Positions 7,987 to 15,459 of a stretch of DNA of 25,089 bases are shown here, in pieces. Numbering within the stretch: the first letter of the stretch is position 1; each line of letters starts with the position of its first letter. The translations under genes and the position numbers were made by a program. The DNA is from Betaproteobacteria bacterium HGW-Betaproteobacteria-8 (GTDB lineage: Bacteria > Pseudomonadota > Gammaproteobacteria > Burkholderiales > Methylophilaceae), in assembly GCA_002842135.1 (NCBI GenBank), contig PHCD01000015.1, positions 1 to 25,089 of the forward strand. The letters run 5' to 3'. A model generated the notes under the pieces. The model worked only from the letters and a program-made list of their open reading frames with translations. It did not search any database and had not been told where the DNA came from.

Positions 7987-8949
7987 ATGCCCGAAATCAG
8001 CGTCGATAAATTATACAAGGATACCCGCCGCAACCTGAAACTCACTTGGGTGGCAGGCCTGACCGGGGGTAACCACACCCTCAGCAGCGACACCGTCAGC
8101 AAGCCATCCCTGGCGCTGATCGGGCACCTTAACTTCGTGCACCCCAACCGCGTACAGGTATTGGGTTGTGCCGAAATGGACTACCTGCGCAGCCTGAAAT
8201 CTGCAGAACTGGTGCAGGCCATACGCAACCTGTTCTCAACCGACCTCGCCGCCGTGGTCGTCGCCAATGGCGAAAAACCGCCGGAAGAATTGCTCGCCGC
8301 TGCCGACCAGCGCGAAACCCCATTATTCACGACGCCGCTGCAAAGCCCGAGCCTGATGGATGTGCTCAGCCACTACCTGTCACAGGCAGTTGCCGAAACC
8401 GTGAGTTTTCACGGGGTATTCATGGAGGTCCAGGGCTTTGGCGTACTGATCAAGGGCGACCCTGCCATCGGCAAAAGCGAGCTGGCGCTTGAACTGATCT
8501 CACGCGGGCACCGGCTGATTGCCGACGACATCATTGATTTCTACAAGATAGCACCCGACCGCCTGGAAGGCCGCTGCCCAAGGCTGCTGCAGGATTTTCT
8601 CGAGGTACGCGGCCTCGGCGTGCTTAACATCCGTGAGCTGTTCGGCGACAATTCGGTCAAACCGACCAAACCGCTGGACCTGATCATCCAGCTTGAGCAT
8701 GCCGACAAGCTGCTGACCCTGGAACTCGATCGCCTGAAAATGACTTCGCAACAGGAAAAGATTCTGGGCGTCAAAATCCCGAAATTCCTGATTCCCGTTG
8801 CGGCCGGCCGCAACATCGCCGTTCTCGTTGAAGTCGCCTTGCGCAACCACATGCTGCTGCTGCGCGGCGTTAATGGCACAAGACAGTTCATGCAGAGACA
8901 GACGCGTGAAATGAAAAAGAACATGCCGAAGCCCCCTGGGGGAAGCTAA
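7987..8949 (+). CDS. hprK: HPr kinase/phosphorylase
   Basis: 320 residues, the usual length. The N-terminal half (about 1-130) is the less conserved domain. The C-terminal catalytic domain has FHG with His142, Walker A GDPAIGKS (157-164), the LIADDII acidic pair (180-181), and the family signature EVRGLGVLN (206-214) with RELFG. The enzyme phosphorylates and dephosphorylates the regulatory serine of HPr. The HPr encoded 1.3 kb downstream keeps Ser46, so the substrate is available. An AGGA at 7973-7976 precedes the ATG. rapZ starts two bases after its stop. No ptsN lies between hpf and this gene, unlike in many proteobacteria. Confidence 0.97.
   Translation: MPEISVDKLYKDTRRNLKLTWVAGLTGGNHTLSSDTVSKPSLALIGHLNFVHPNRVQVLGCAEMDYLRSLKSAELVQAIRNLFSTDLAAVVVANGEKPPEELLAAADQRETPLFTTPLQSPSLMDVLSHYLSQAVAETVSFHGVFMEVQGFGVLIKGDPAIGKSELALELISRGHRLIADDIIDFYKIAPDRLEGRCPRLLQDFLEVRGLGVLNIRELFGDNSVKPTKPLDLIIQLEHADKLLTLELDRLKMTSQQEKILGVKIPKFLIPVAAGRNIAVLVEVALRNHMLLLRGVNGTRQFMQRQTREMKKNMPKPPGGS
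8932..8942 (+). promoter_or_regulatory. G/C palindrome overlapping the rapZ ribosome-binding site
   Basis: CCCCCTGGGGG is an 11-base palindrome at the 3' end of hprK. Its right half is part of the GGGGGAAG that serves as Shine-Dalgarno for rapZ (ATG at 8952). A 4-bp stem with a 3-base loop could hide the site until a ribosome finishing hprK opens it, which would couple the two proteins. The structure is short, so this is suggestive only. Confidence 0.3.
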
Positions 8950-8951
8950 AA

Positions 8952-9782
8952 ATGCAGCTGGTCATCGTCACAGGGTTGTCCGGATCTGGCAAGAGCGTCG
9001 TCCTCAAGGCGCTGGAGGACAGCGGTTACTATTGTGTCGACAACCTGCCGGCAACACTGCTAGCCAATATTCCACAGCATCTGCATGGCCAGAGCCGCGT
9101 GGCGATCAGCATGGACACGCGCAGCGAAGCCATCGAAGTCCTGCCGGATGCCATACAGCAATTGAAGAATCAGGGCATCGATATCCAGGTACTGTACCTG
9201 GAATCCAGCGTAGAGACGCTGGTCAAGCGTTTCAGCGAAACGCGCAGGCGCCACCCGCTGAGTGACGAAAAAACCACGCTGGCAGAAAGCATCCAGCGCG
9301 AACGCGACATGCTGAGCCAGCTGGCCTATCTCGGCCATCGCATCGATACCAGCGATCTCAGTGCCAACACACTGCGCAACTGGGTCAAGGACTTCATCGC
9401 ACAGGAACATCAGGGCATGACCCTGCTGTTCGCCTCCTTCGGCTACAAGCATGGCATCCCGCTCGACGCCGATTTCGTGTTTGACGTGCGCTTTCTGCCC
9501 AACCCGCATTACGACCCAGTACTGCGACCGCTGACCGGTCACGACCATGCCGTGAATACCTTCATGGAAAACCAGGCAGACGCGCAGGCGCTGTTCGATG
9601 ACATCCGTAATTTTGTTGCCCGCTGGCTACCCGCCTTTGTACGGGATAACCGCAGCTACCTCACTGTTGCCATCGGTTGCACCGGTGGCCAGCACCGCTC
9701 GGTTTATTTTGTCGAAAAGCTTGGGCAACATTTCCGTACAGAACAACAAAAAGTGCTAATCAGGCACCGTGAACTTGAGTAA
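8952..9782 (+). CDS. rapZ: RNase adapter protein RapZ (YvcJ family nucleotide-binding protein)
   Basis: 276 residues. N-terminal P-loop GLSGSGKS (8-15), then [14 protein letters not shown] and the DTRS motif. The C-terminal half carries [34 protein letters not shown] and [11 protein letters not shown], all diagnostic. In E. coli RapZ guides RNase E to the small RNA GlmZ and so tunes glucosamine-6-phosphate synthase, linking it to amino-sugar supply for the envelope. Whether GlmZ exists in this organism cannot be seen. The gene begins two bases after hprK and shares its message. A 61-bp spacer with a 15-bp palindrome separates it from the EIIA gene. Confidence 0.96.
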   Translation: MQLVIVTGLSGSGKSVVLKALEDSGYYCVDNLPATLLANIPQHLHGQSRVAISMDTRSEAIEVLPDAIQQLKNQGIDIQVLYLESSVETLVKRFSETRRRHPLSDEKTTLAESIQRERDMLSQLAYLGHRIDTSDLSANTLRNWVKDFIAQEHQGMTLLFASFGYKHGIPLDADFVFDVRFLPNPHYDPVLRPLTGHDHAVNTFMENQADAQALFDDIRNFVARWLPAFVRDNRSYLTVAIGCTGGQHRSVYFVEKLGQHFRTEQQKVLIRHRELE

Positions 9783-9803
9783 TTTTTGATGAATAGAAGA
9801 AAA

Positions 9804-9818
9804 CCAGCTTTAAGCTGG
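9804..9818. promoter_or_regulatory. Perfect palindrome upstream of the EIIA gene
   Basis: CCAGCTT and AAGCTGG flank a single central T, a perfect 7+1+7 palindrome in the 61-bp rapZ-EIIA spacer. It has no U-run, so it is unlikely to be a terminator. The short centre fits a protein-binding operator or a small RNA hairpin. No regulator is encoded nearby, and the binding protein is unknown. Confidence 0.35.
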
Positions 9819-9843
9819 AATTTAAGATTAAGGTAAGCACTGC

Positions 9844-10236
9844 ATGATAGGAATACTTATTATTGCCCACGGCACGCTCGGGGAGAGCCTGATTCACTGC
9901 GCGAGCCATGTCATGGGCACAAAGCCTGCCTCATTGAAGCAGCTGGCTGTGGGCAAGAACGACGACCCCAACACACTGTTGCCAAAAGCGAAGCAACTAG
10001 TGACAGAACTGGATCAGGGCGACGGCGTGCTGATATTGTCTGACATCTACGGAGCAACACCATGCAACATGGTCAATCGACTACTGGTCGCCGGTCGCGT
10101 TGAAGGCATTGCAGGTGTTAACCTACCGATGCTGGTACGCACGCTTACCTATAGAAACACTGACCTCAGGACCCTGATTGCCAAAGCGCTCAGTGGCGGC
10201 CGCGAAGGCGTCATCCATTTCACAGACTTAGACTAG
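9844..10236 (+). CDS. PTS EIIA component, mannose/fructose family
   Basis: 130 residues. A compact EIIA(Man) domain with the phosphorylatable His9 in IIAHG, followed by LILSDIYGATPCNMV, typical of the fold. It accepts phosphate from HPr His15. The family normally hands phosphate to an EIIB-EIIC-EIID permease, but none is encoded here, so it probably works as a signalling protein as in other proteobacterial regulatory PTS. AAGGT at 9830-9834 fits the ATG at 9844. ptsH follows after 13 bp. The exact target of its phosphorylated or free form is not visible. Confidence 0.93.
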   Translation: MIGILIIAHGTLGESLIHCASHVMGTKPASLKQLAVGKNDDPNTLLPKAKQLVTELDQGDGVLILSDIYGATPCNMVNRLLVAGRVEGIAGVNLPMLVRTLTYRNTDLRTLIAKALSGGREGVIHFTDLD

Positions 10237-10249
10237 TAAGGCATAGAAG

Positions 10250-10519
10250 ATGTTAAGAAAAGACATTGAAATCATCAACAAACTCGGGATGCACGCCCGT
10301 GCCTCGACCAAGCTGACGCAAACCTCCAGCCAGTTCAAGTCTGAGATCTGGGTAGAACGCAACAACCGCCGGGTCAACGCCAAGAGCATCATGGGGGTCA
10401 TGATGCTGGCAGCCAGCCAGGGCAGCGTGATCACCATAGAAACTTCCGGCCCGGATGAAGAAGCGGCAATGAATGCCTTGGTAGACCTGATCAACAGCCG
10501 TTTCGGCGAGCCGGATTAA
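10250..10519 (+). CDS. ptsH: Phosphocarrier protein HPr
   Basis: 89 residues. Active-site His15 sits in LGMHARAST, and the regulatory serine is Ser46 in NAKSIMGVMMLAA. Both positions match the numbering used for classical HPr. The presence of Ser46 together with hprK upstream means both His and Ser phosphorylation are possible. It carries phosphate from enzyme I (10900-12627) to EIIA. It is separated from ptsI by 380 bp of repeats, while most relatives have the two genes adjacent. Confidence 0.97.
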   Translation: MLRKDIEIINKLGMHARASTKLTQTSSQFKSEIWVERNNRRVNAKSIMGVMMLAASQGSVITIETSGPDEEAAMNALVDLINSRFGEPD

Positions 10520-10586
10520 TTACTGGCCGAAAACCACAACCATGAATGCCATGACAACGGGGAACAATAAGAAATTGGCAATGCAG

Positions 10587-10651
10587 ACAACGGAGTTGCA
10601 GTGCAGGCTAAGCTGCACAAGCAGGTTAAGCGTAGCGGCCGTAGCCATAGT
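10587..10651. repeat. Modular hairpin repeat, copy A
   Basis: The copy begins with ACAACGGAGTTGCAGTG, then a stem TAAGCTGC (10609-10616) / GCAGGTTA (10621-10628) with loop ACAA and one mismatch, then AGCGTAGCGGCCGTAGCCATAGT. Its 3' 31 bases (10621-10651) match 15307-15337 with one mismatch. Its 5' 28 bases (10587-10614) match 15361-15388 with four mismatches. The function is unknown. It behaves as a dispersed intergenic repeat. Confidence 0.75.
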
Positions 10652-10712
10652 GCATATGGCACGGCAAGGAGTAAGCAAGGCAGGCAACGACGTATCGACG
10701 AAGCAGTGGAGG
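10651..10712. repeat. 62-bp direct repeat, left copy
   Basis: It differs from the right copy (10801-10862) at four positions, all in the first half. The last 32 bases are identical, ending CGACGAAGCAGTGGAGG. The first base overlaps the end of the hairpin module. Confidence 0.85.
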
Positions 10713-10800
10713 CAAACTTCCCGCCTCTTTGCCAAGACCGCCTTTTCCACCTTCAATGCGATGTCGAGACGAGGCGCCAACGAGAGAGCGACGCAGGCAG

Positions 10801-10862
10801 TGCATGTGGCACGGCAAGGAGTGAACGAGGCAGGCAACGACGTATCGACGAAGCAGTGGAGG
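10801..10862. repeat. 62-bp direct repeat, right copy
   Basis: Second copy, starting exactly 150 bp after the left one and ending 37 bp before the ptsI start. The four differences from the left copy are transitions (A/G). Recombination between the copies would delete 150 bp without touching either pts gene. Confidence 0.85.
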
Positions 10863-10899
10863 TGGAAATGAGCTTTGCTTTTTTAAGGGGTTACGCTCT

Positions 10900-12627
10900 A
10901 TGAGCTTCACCATGCACGGGGTGGGTGTCTCCGGCGGCATCGCCATCGGCCGTGCGCACCTGGTTTCGCACGCCCTGCTGGAGGTTGCCCATTACCTGAT
11001 TCCAGAAACGCTGGTAAAACAGGAAATCCAGCGATTCAATCAGGCAGTCGATATAGTCCGGCTTGATCTGGAGAATATCCATCAGCAGTTAACGGCCAAT
11101 GCCCCGACCGAACTCAGTTCGTTTATCAACACCCATTTGATGATATTGGCTGACCGGGCGCTTTCAGTAGTGCCTGCAGAAATCATCGCAAAAGAGCTGT
11201 GCAATGCGGAATGGGCATTGAAACAGCAGATGGATGACCTGGTCGAGCAATTTGAAAAAATTGATGATGAATATCTGCGTGAGCGCAAACATGATGTCGT
11301 GCAGGTCGTTGAACGGGTCATCAAGGTGTTGCTCGGGCATCCAAGCCTGGTGCCGGTAGAAGAACAGGAAAGCGCCATCATCCTGGTTGCTCACGACCTC
11401 TCCCCGGCTGACACGATTCAGTTCAAGCATCACAAATTCGCCGCCTTTGTCACAGATGTCGGCGGGACCACCTCACATACTGCCATTCTTGCGCGCAGCC
11501 TGAACATCCCATCCATCGTCGCCCTGCAACGGGCGCGCACACTGGTACGCGATGGCGAGCTGATTATTGTCGATGGTAACCAAGGTGTAGTCGTCGTCAA
11601 TCCGGACAAGGACACCTTGGCGGAATACCGGCTCAAACAGGAACAATTCGAGCTTGAACAACAGAAACTCAAGCGCCTGAAATCGACCAGGGCGGTCACG
11701 CTGGATGGCACCCCCATCGAACTGCTCGCCAACATCGAAGTGCCTTCCGACGTCACCAAGGCCAAGGCAGCCGGCGCCACCGGTGTCGGTCTCTACCGTA
11801 CCGAATTCCTGTTCATGAACCGGCATGATATGCCGGAAGAAGAAGAGCAGTATGAGGCCTACCGCAAGGTGGCCGAATCCATGAAAGGGATGCCAGTCAC
11901 CATCCGTACTCTGGACCTCGGTGCCGACAAGGAAATGAACCCGGATACGGTACGCACCTGCACCAACCCGGCGCTCGGCCTGCGCGCGATTCGCCTTTGC
12001 CTGTCGGAACCACAGATTTTCCATACGCAGCTTCGCGCCATCTTGCGCGCTTCGCATTACGGCAACATCAAGATCCTCATTCCCATGCTGTCCAACCTGG
12101 TTGAGTTGCGACAGACCATGCAGATGATAGAGCGTGCCAAAATCAGCCTGCAGAAACAGCATCTGGCTTATAAAGAAGATATCCAGGTCGGCGGCATGAT
12201 CGAGATACCGGCAGCGGCATTATGTGCCGATGCCTTCGCCAAAGAGCTGGATTTCCTCTCCATCGGCACCAATGACCTGATTCAGTACACCCTGGCCATC
12301 GACCGTACCGATGACACGGTATCGCATCTGTATAACCCACTACACCCGGCCGTGCTGCAGCTGATCGAAGGCACCATCAAGGCTGGCGCACGTGCCGGCA
12401 AGGAAGTCTCGGTTTGCGGCGAAATGGCCGGCGACCCAAGGCTCACACGTCTGCTACTGGGTTTCGGCTTGCGCCATTTTTCCATGCACTCGGCACAGAT
12501 TCTGGCGGTAAAGCGCCAGGTGTTGCAAAGCGATGTGCCCCAGCTGTCACAAGCTACACGCAAGATCCTGTCTACACAGGACACCGACAGAATTGAACCT
12601 TTGCTGCAAAAACTCAATCTTTCATAA
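10900..12627 (+). CDS. ptsI: Phosphoenolpyruvate-protein phosphotransferase (enzyme I)
   Basis: 575 residues, the standard length. The order is an N-terminal HPr-binding/phosphohistidine region with active His193 in GGTTSHTAILARS, a linker, and a C-terminal PEP-binding barrel. The barrel holds GLYRTEFLFMNR, IGTNDLIQYTLAIDRTD and the catalytic Cys506 in VCGEMAGDP. It takes phosphate from PEP and passes it to HPr. It starts at the ATG at 10900 behind AAGGGG. This is the free-standing form, with no GAF or HPr fusion, consistent with separate ptsH. It ends 12 bp before the DUF4870 gene, whose Shine-Dalgarno site overlaps its stop codon. Confidence 0.97.
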   Translation: MSFTMHGVGVSGGIAIGRAHLVSHALLEVAHYLIPETLVKQEIQRFNQAVDIVRLDLENIHQQLTANAPTELSSFINTHLMILADRALSVVPAEIIAKELCNAEWALKQQMDDLVEQFEKIDDEYLRERKHDVVQVVERVIKVLLGHPSLVPVEEQESAIILVAHDLSPADTIQFKHHKFAAFVTDVGGTTSHTAILARSLNIPSIVALQRARTLVRDGELIIVDGNQGVVVVNPDKDTLAEYRLKQEQFELEQQKLKRLKSTRAVTLDGTPIELLANIEVPSDVTKAKAAGATGVGLYRTEFLFMNRHDMPEEEEQYEAYRKVAESMKGMPVTIRTLDLGADKEMNPDTVRTCTNPALGLRAIRLCLSEPQIFHTQLRAILRASHYGNIKILIPMLSNLVELRQTMQMIERAKISLQKQHLAYKEDIQVGGMIEIPAAALCADAFAKELDFLSIGTNDLIQYTLAIDRTDDTVSHLYNPLHPAVLQLIEGTIKAGARAGKEVSVCGEMAGDPRLTRLLLGFGLRHFSMHSAQILAVKRQVLQSDVPQLSQATRKILSTQDTDRIEPLLQKLNLS

Positions 12628-12639
12628 AGGGGTATTGCC

Positions 12640-12981
12640 ATGTCCGACATCATTGCACCAGCCAACGCCGATGAGAAAAACATTGCCGTCATCACCCATA
12701 TCACCGGCATCTTTTTCAGTATTTTCCCCGGCCTTATCGTCTGGCTCTTGAAAAAGGACGAAAGCCCCTACATATCAGAACAAGCCCGTGAAGCCTTGAA
12801 CTTCCAGATCACGTTGCTGATCGCCTACCTGATCGCGGGCGTACTGGTATTCGTCCTGATCGGATTTCTGCTGTTTTTCCTGATCTGGCTCGCCAACATC
12901 GTCTTCTGCATCATGGCAGCCGTGGCCGCCAGCAAGGGCGAGAATTACCGTTACCCGTTCAGTTTACGTTTGATCAACTAG
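12640..12981 (+). CDS. DUF4870 (Tic20-like) small membrane protein
   Basis: 113 residues. After a short polar N-terminus (SDIIAPANADEKN) there are about three hydrophobic segments: roughly 17-38, 54-90 as one long or two packed helices, and a conserved end with FCIMAAVAASKGENYRYPFSLRLI. The blocks ISEQAREALNFQ and GENYRYPF are typical of the DUF4870 family, which has no established function. An AAGGGG at 12627-12632 fits the ATG. It lies between ptsI and prlC with short gaps (12 and 7 bp) and is probably co-transcribed with both. Nothing in the sequence shows a link to PTS signalling. Confidence 0.85.
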   Translation: MSDIIAPANADEKNIAVITHITGIFFSIFPGLIVWLLKKDESPYISEQAREALNFQITLLIAYLIAGVLVFVLIGFLLFFLIWLANIVFCIMAAVAASKGENYRYPFSLRLIN

Positions 12982-12988
12982 GAAATTT

Positions 12989-15073
12989 ATGACCGCAGTG
13001 AAACACACCTCCCTCACCGACAACCCTTTGCTCGATTTCAGCGGCCTGCCGCAATTCGACCGCGTGCAGGCGCAACATGTCGTCCCTGCCGTCGAGCACC
13101 TGCTGACGGAGGGCCGTGCGTTGCTGGAAAAACTGGCAACTGCCAGCGAAGCACCCAGCTGGGATAACTTCGCCCGCCCGCTGGAAGACATGGAAGAACG
13201 CATCTCCCGCGCCTGGTCGCAGGTCGGCCACATGAACGCGGTGGTCAACAGTCCGGAACTACGCGAAGCCTACAACGCCTGCCTGCCCAAGCTGACCGAT
13301 TTCTATTCCGACCTGTCGCAGGACGAGCGGCTCTACGCCAAATTCCGCGCACTGCGCGCCAGTGCCGAATTCGAGAAACTGAACCGCGCACAGCAGAAGA
13401 TCGTCGAGAACGAACTGCGCGATTTCCGCCTGGGCGGCGCCGAACTGCCGGACGACAAGAAGGCCCGCTTCAAGGAGATTCAGGAAGCGCTATCAAAACT
13501 TGCCGCCAAATTCGAGGAGAACCTGCTCGACACCACCAACGATTTCGCCCACTACGTCGAGGATATTGGCCAGCTCAAGGGCCTGCCGGAAGATGCCTTG
13601 CAAGCAGCGCAGGAAGCGGCAAAAGCCGATGACGCTCTAGGTGAAAACAAACCGGGCTACAAATTCACACTGCATTTCCCTTCCTACATGCCGGTGCTGC
13701 AATACGCCGACAACCGCGAACTGCGCGAACTGCTCTACCGCGCCTATGCCACCCGCGCTTCCGAATTCGGCAAGCCGGAATGGGACAACACTGGACTCAT
13801 CAAGGAGATACTGCAACTCAAGCGTGAAGCCGCACATCTGCTCGGCTACAAGAACTACGCCGAAATGTCGCTGGCAACCAAAATGGCGGACACACCGCAA
13901 CAGGTCATTGAATTCCTCGACAACCTGGCCAAGCGCGCCAAGCCGTTCGCCGAACGCGACATGCAGGAGCTGACCGACTACGCCAGGAAACTCGGCATCG
14001 CTGATATGCAGGCCTGGGACGTGGCCTATGTTTCGGAAAAACTGCGCGAGGAAAAATACGCCTTCTCCGATCAGGAAGTGAAGCAATACTTCCCGGAAAA
14101 CATGGTGCTACAAGGCCTGTTCAAGGTGGTGGAAACCATCTTCGGCGTGCAGGTCAAAAAATCGCAGGCCCCGGTCTGGCATGCGGATGCCGCCTTCTAC
14201 GAGATCAGCGACAAGGCCGGCAAGCCGGTCGGCCAGTTCTATCTTGACCTCTACGCCCGCAACAACAAGCGCGGCGGTGCCTGGATGGACGAAGCCATCA
14301 CCCGCCGCCGCATCGGCGAAGCAGTGACCCTGCCGGTCGCCTTCCTCACCTGCAACTTCTCGGCGCCGCTTAAAGGTGAAAATGAGCATGGGAAACCCGC
14401 GCTATTCACCCATGATGAAGTCATCACCATGTTCCACGAATTCGGTCATGGCCTGCACCACATGCTGACCCAGGTCGATGACTATGGCGTTTCCGGCATC
14501 AAGGGCGTGGAATGGGACGCGGTCGAACTGCCGAGCCAGTTCATGGAGAATTTCTGCTGGGAATGGGATGTGCTGCGCCACATGACGGCTCATGTCGAAA
14601 CCGGCGAGCATCTGCCAAGAGCGCTGTTCGACAAGATGGTGGCCGCCAAGAACTTCCAGGCCGGCATGCAGACCGTGCGCCAGATCGAGTTCTCGCTGTT
14701 CGACATGCGCCTGCACGGCGACTTCGATCCGGACGGCAGCAAGACCCCGCTCGACCTCATCGAGGAAGTCCGCGATGAAGTCGCCGTGGTGCGCCCGCCG
14801 AAGTGGAACCGCTTCCCCAACAACTTCTCGCACATCTTCGCCGGCGGTTACGCGGCAGGCTATTACAGCTACAAATGGGCAGAAGTGCTGTCGGCCGACG
14901 CCTACAGCCTGTTCGAGGAACACGGCGTATTGTGCGAAGAGACCGGCCGCCGCTTCTGGGCCGAGATCCTCGCCATGGGCGGCTCGCGCCCGGCGCTGGA
15001 ATCCTTCGTCGCCTTCCGCGGTCGCGAACCTTCCATCGATGCCCTGCTACGCCACAACGGCATGACCGCGTAA
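12989..15073 (+). CDS. prlC: Oligopeptidase A (M3A zinc metallopeptidase)
   Basis: 694 residues, close to the 680 of the E. coli enzyme. The zinc site HEFGH is at 483-487 within MFHEFGHGLHHML, and the third ligand is expected in the ELPSQFMENFCWEWD stretch about 25 residues later. The family block AGYYSYKWAEVLSAD is near the C-terminus. It is a cytoplasmic peptidase that degrades short peptides, including cleaved signal peptides, and acts downstream of ATP-dependent proteases. There is no signal peptide. AGGAAA overlapping the preceding stop gives the start at 12989. A rho-independent terminator lies 22 bp after the stop. Confidence 0.96.
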   Translation: MTAVKHTSLTDNPLLDFSGLPQFDRVQAQHVVPAVEHLLTEGRALLEKLATASEAPSWDNFARPLEDMEERISRAWSQVGHMNAVVNSPELREAYNACLPKLTDFYSDLSQDERLYAKFRALRASAEFEKLNRAQQKIVENELRDFRLGGAELPDDKKARFKEIQEALSKLAAKFEENLLDTTNDFAHYVEDIGQLKGLPEDALQAAQEAAKADDALGENKPGYKFTLHFPSYMPVLQYADNRELRELLYRAYATRASEFGKPEWDNTGLIKEILQLKREAAHLLGYKNYAEMSLATKMADTPQQVIEFLDNLAKRAKPFAERDMQELTDYARKLGIADMQAWDVAYVSEKLREEKYAFSDQEVKQYFPENMVLQGLFKVVETIFGVQVKKSQAPVWHADAAFYEISDKAGKPVGQFYLDLYARNNKRGGAWMDEAITRRRIGEAVTLPVAFLTCNFSAPLKGENEHGKPALFTHDEVITMFHEFGHGLHHMLTQVDDYGVSGIKGVEWDAVELPSQFMENFCWEWDVLRHMTAHVETGEHLPRALFDKMVAAKNFQAGMQTVRQIEFSLFDMRLHGDFDPDGSKTPLDLIEEVRDEVAVVRPPKWNRFPNNFSHIFAGGYAAGYYSYKWAEVLSADAYSLFEEHGVLCEETGRRFWAEILAMGGSRPALESFVAFRGREPSIDALLRHNGMTA

Positions 15074-15094
15074 ACGTACTCACCCTTTGACCCA

Positions 15095-15137
15095 AACGCC
15101 CGTCCGCTGCCAGCAGCCGGCGGGCGTTGTCGTTTTT
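15095..15137 (+). terminator. Rho-independent terminator after prlC
   Basis: AACGCCCG (15095-15102) and CGGGCGTT (15121-15128) form a perfect 8-bp stem that may extend inward through the CCG/CGG bases, followed by GTCG and TTTTT (15133-15137). It ends the ptsI-DUF4870-prlC transcript. Confidence 0.85.
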
Positions 15138-15290
15138 CCCGGCTCTATAAAAACGCTGATTAAATGAGCGAGCGGGATGAAGTGCACCCGCAAGGGGCAT
15201 GTCCGCCAAAACGGCTGCTAAAGCAGCTCGGCTTGGCGCCACTAGGCGCACGGAGCGCAGAAGCCGAGAAAACTAACGTAGTGTTTCGGC

Positions 15291-15337
15291 GCAGGCTAAC
15301 CTGCTTGCAGGTTAAGCGTAGCGGCCGAAGCCATAGT
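15291..15337. repeat. Modular hairpin repeat, copy B1
   Basis: Perfect inverted repeat TAACCTGC (15297-15304) TT GCAGGTTA (15307-15314), followed by AGCGTAGCGGCCGAAGCCATAGT. The last 31 bases match copy A (10621-10651) with one mismatch. The loop differs from copy A (TT against ACAA) while the stem is kept and is perfected here. Confidence 0.75.
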
Positions 15338-15360
15338 ATGAGTTATACAGCGAGGTTGCG

Positions 15361-15396
15361 ACAACGCAGTTGCAGTGAAGACTAACCTTTAGGTTA
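15361..15396. repeat. Modular hairpin repeat, copy B2 (5' part)
   Basis: It begins ACAACGCAGTTGCAGTG and matches 10587-10614 with four mismatches over 28 bases. The hairpin is shorter: TAACCT (15383-15388) TT AGGTTA (15391-15396). The conserved tail of the other copies is missing after it. Confidence 0.65.
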
Positions 15397-15406
15397 TGTC
15401 GAAGCT

Positions 15407-15441
15407 AAAAAACCGCGCAACGACGCAATTCGCCCGCGCAG
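15407..15441 (-). terminator. Probable terminator of the efflux operon
   Basis: On the minus strand a G/C-rich stretch with a possible stem (GCGCGGGCG against CGTCGTTGCGC, with wobble pairs) is followed directly by six T residues (the A-run at 15407-15412 on the plus strand). It begins about 20 bp after the stop of the last operon gene. The stem is imperfect, so this is a moderate call. Confidence 0.45.
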
Positions 15442-15459
15442 CCTTTTAAGCAGTGTTTT

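Larger units (their letters stand above)
10520..10899. repeat. Repeat-filled ptsH-ptsI spacer
   Basis: No credible gene is visible in these 380 bp. They hold one copy of a modular hairpin repeat (10587-10651) that also occurs near 15.3 kb, and two copies of a 62-bp direct repeat (10651-10712 and 10801-10862) whose starts are exactly 150 bp apart. Several frames stay open through the repeats and give peptides with the same internal duplication. That is what a DNA repeat would produce, not evidence of a protein. The right end supplies the AAGGGG Shine-Dalgarno site of ptsI at 10885-10890. Confidence 0.8.
15138..15459. repeat. Mosaic repeat region between prlC and the efflux operon
   Basis: No believable gene is visible in this stretch. 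It contains hairpins at 15204-15238 (CGCCAA/TTGGCG outside, GCTGCT/AGCAGC inside) and 15227-15268 (CTCGGCTT/AAGCCGAG with GGCGCC and GGCGC inside). It also holds two copies of the hairpin module found upstream of ptsI (15291-15337 and 15361-15396), and the probable terminator of the minus-strand operon. The two leading hairpins overlap, so they are alternative structures. Confidence 0.7.

Noticed and set aside
10542..10903. Open frames of about 100 codons in the ptsH-ptsI gap, one overlapping the ptsI start
   Set aside because: Their peptides contain an internal duplication that simply mirrors the 62-bp DNA repeat, and similar peptides appear from the repeat copies at 15.3 kb. They look like by-products of repeats.
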